Assembly: GCA_944390495.1 (NCBI GenBank)
Contig: CALXQE010000096.1
Location: 24,001 to 68,136, forward strand
From: an uncultured Clostridia bacterium
GTDB lineage: Bacteria; Bacillota; Clostridia; UBA1381
Reading direction: 5' to 3'
Length of the DNA: 44,136 nucleotides
A program made the position numbers and the translations under genes. The notes beneath the pieces were generated by a model. It ran no database searches. It was not told the DNA's origin and worked only from the letters and a program-made list of their open reading frames with translations. Positions 43,833-44,136 of the stretch are shown here, piece by piece. Each line of letters opens with the position of its first letter. Position 1 is the stretch's first letter.

Positions 43833-44136
43833 ATGAGGAAAAGGGCAAAGACTTTTTCTGTAAGATTAAGTGATAAAGAATTTGAAAACCTTGAAAAAGC
43901 AATTAAAAAATGTAACATAACAAAATCTGAATTTGTACGAAAAATAGCCAACCAATATTTACCTAAAGAACGACCGCCGGATGAATATAATAAATTCATA
44001 GTGCTTTTAACTGAAATGGGTAATGAGTTATACAAGATTTTAAGTATGGCAAAGTCAACAGGTAAGGTAGATGTAGAAAGATTAGAAGAACAGGTTAAAA
44101 AATTTGATGAAGCAATCTTGATCATAAATAGATCGG
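43833..44136 (+). CDS. mobC: MobC-like relaxosome protein (partial, runs off the window)
   Basis: The frame is open from ATG 43833 (behind GAAAGGATGG) to the window end, giving 101 residues without a stop. The N-terminus FSVRLSDKEFENLEKAIKKC, then NITKSEFVRKIA, is a ribbon-helix-helix of the MobC type. The later part (FIVLLTEMGNELYKILSMAKSTGKVDVERLEEQ) is the usual MobC helical tail, nearly complete. MobC helps the relaxase open oriT DNA; a relaxase gene is expected immediately downstream, outside the window. Confidence 0.85.
   Translation, partial: MRKRAKTFSVRLSDKEFENLEKAIKKCNITKSEFVRKIANQYLPKERPPDEYNKFIVLLTEMGNELYKILSMAKSTGKVDVERLEEQVKKFDEAILIINRS

Larger units (their letters stand above)
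40152..44136. mobile_element. Left end of an integrative mobilizable/conjugative element inserted behind rpsI
   Basis: From the rpsI stop to the window edge every gene is of the mobile-element type: integrase, XRE repressor, Xis-like protein, RepA-like HTH, DUF6017-like protein, TnpV and MobC. The genes are shorter, with looser spacing and lower GC by eye than the chromosome to the left. Known Firmicute elements use the 3' end of rpsI as integration site. The right end and any transfer or cargo genes are not visible, so IME versus ICE cannot be decided. Confidence 0.85.

Overview
The window reads as chromosomal DNA of an AT-rich, Gram-positive, spore-forming member of the Clostridia, probably a gut-type plant-polysaccharide user. 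The reasons are an mcsB-clpC pair, the sporulation/germination genes spoIIR, sleB and ypeB, strong AGGAGG-type ribosome binding sites with occasional GTG/TTG starts, compact operons ending in intrinsic terminators, and L-arabinose genes (GH51 arabinofuranosidase, ribulose-5-phosphate epimerase, FGGY kinase). I cannot name the species from sequence alone. No rRNA, tRNA or CRISPR array was seen.

Layout. 1-2.6 kb: end of mcsB and clpC (protein quality control). 2.65-6.8 kb: pstS-pstC-pstA-pstB-phoU phosphate uptake operon behind a promoter with PhoP-box-like TTTACA repeats; its PstS is circularly permuted. 6.9-8.8 kb: alpha/beta hydrolase and cysK. 8.8-10.8 kb (minus): argS and a small Cys protein. 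10.8-12.3 kb (minus): htrA, followed by a structured C-rich 3' region. 12.4-17.95 kb: polA-znuA-znuC-znuB-zur, with a perfect Fur-family-type palindrome at the predicted start of transcription. 17.95-22.4 kb: pyridoxal kinase, M14 peptidase, spoIIR, sleB-ypeB. 22.4-23.7 kb: metK. 23.7-26.9 kb (minus): FGGY kinase, araD and a zinc-ribbon membrane protein. 27-30.4 kb: DUF815 ATPase and two exported proteins. 30.5-32.9 kb: GH51 arabinofuranosidase. 32.9-35 kb (minus): membrane pyrophosphatase. 35.1-36.2 kb: CapA-like protein. 36.2-39.1 kb: TrpX-type ABC importer behind a transcription attenuator. 39.2-40.15 kb: rplM-rpsI.

From just after rpsI to the right edge lies the left end of an integrative mobilizable or conjugative element. 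It has a tyrosine recombinase facing rpsI, three tandem 10-bp arm-type repeats, a divergent repressor/Xis-like control region, HTH and DUF6017-like replication modules, TnpV, a candidate oriT and a truncated mobC. The rest of the element lies outside the window.

Observations most worth following: (1) PstS carries its lobes in swapped order, a clean circular permutation; (2) the zinc uptake and zinc-regulator genes share an operon with DNA polymerase I, apparently under one 7-1-7 operator; (3) a hairpin-rich stretch with four C-rich UCCCCC tracts lies behind htrA; (4) a compact terminator/antiterminator switch precedes the TrpX-type importer. No search could be run here, so family names rest on motifs read by eye.
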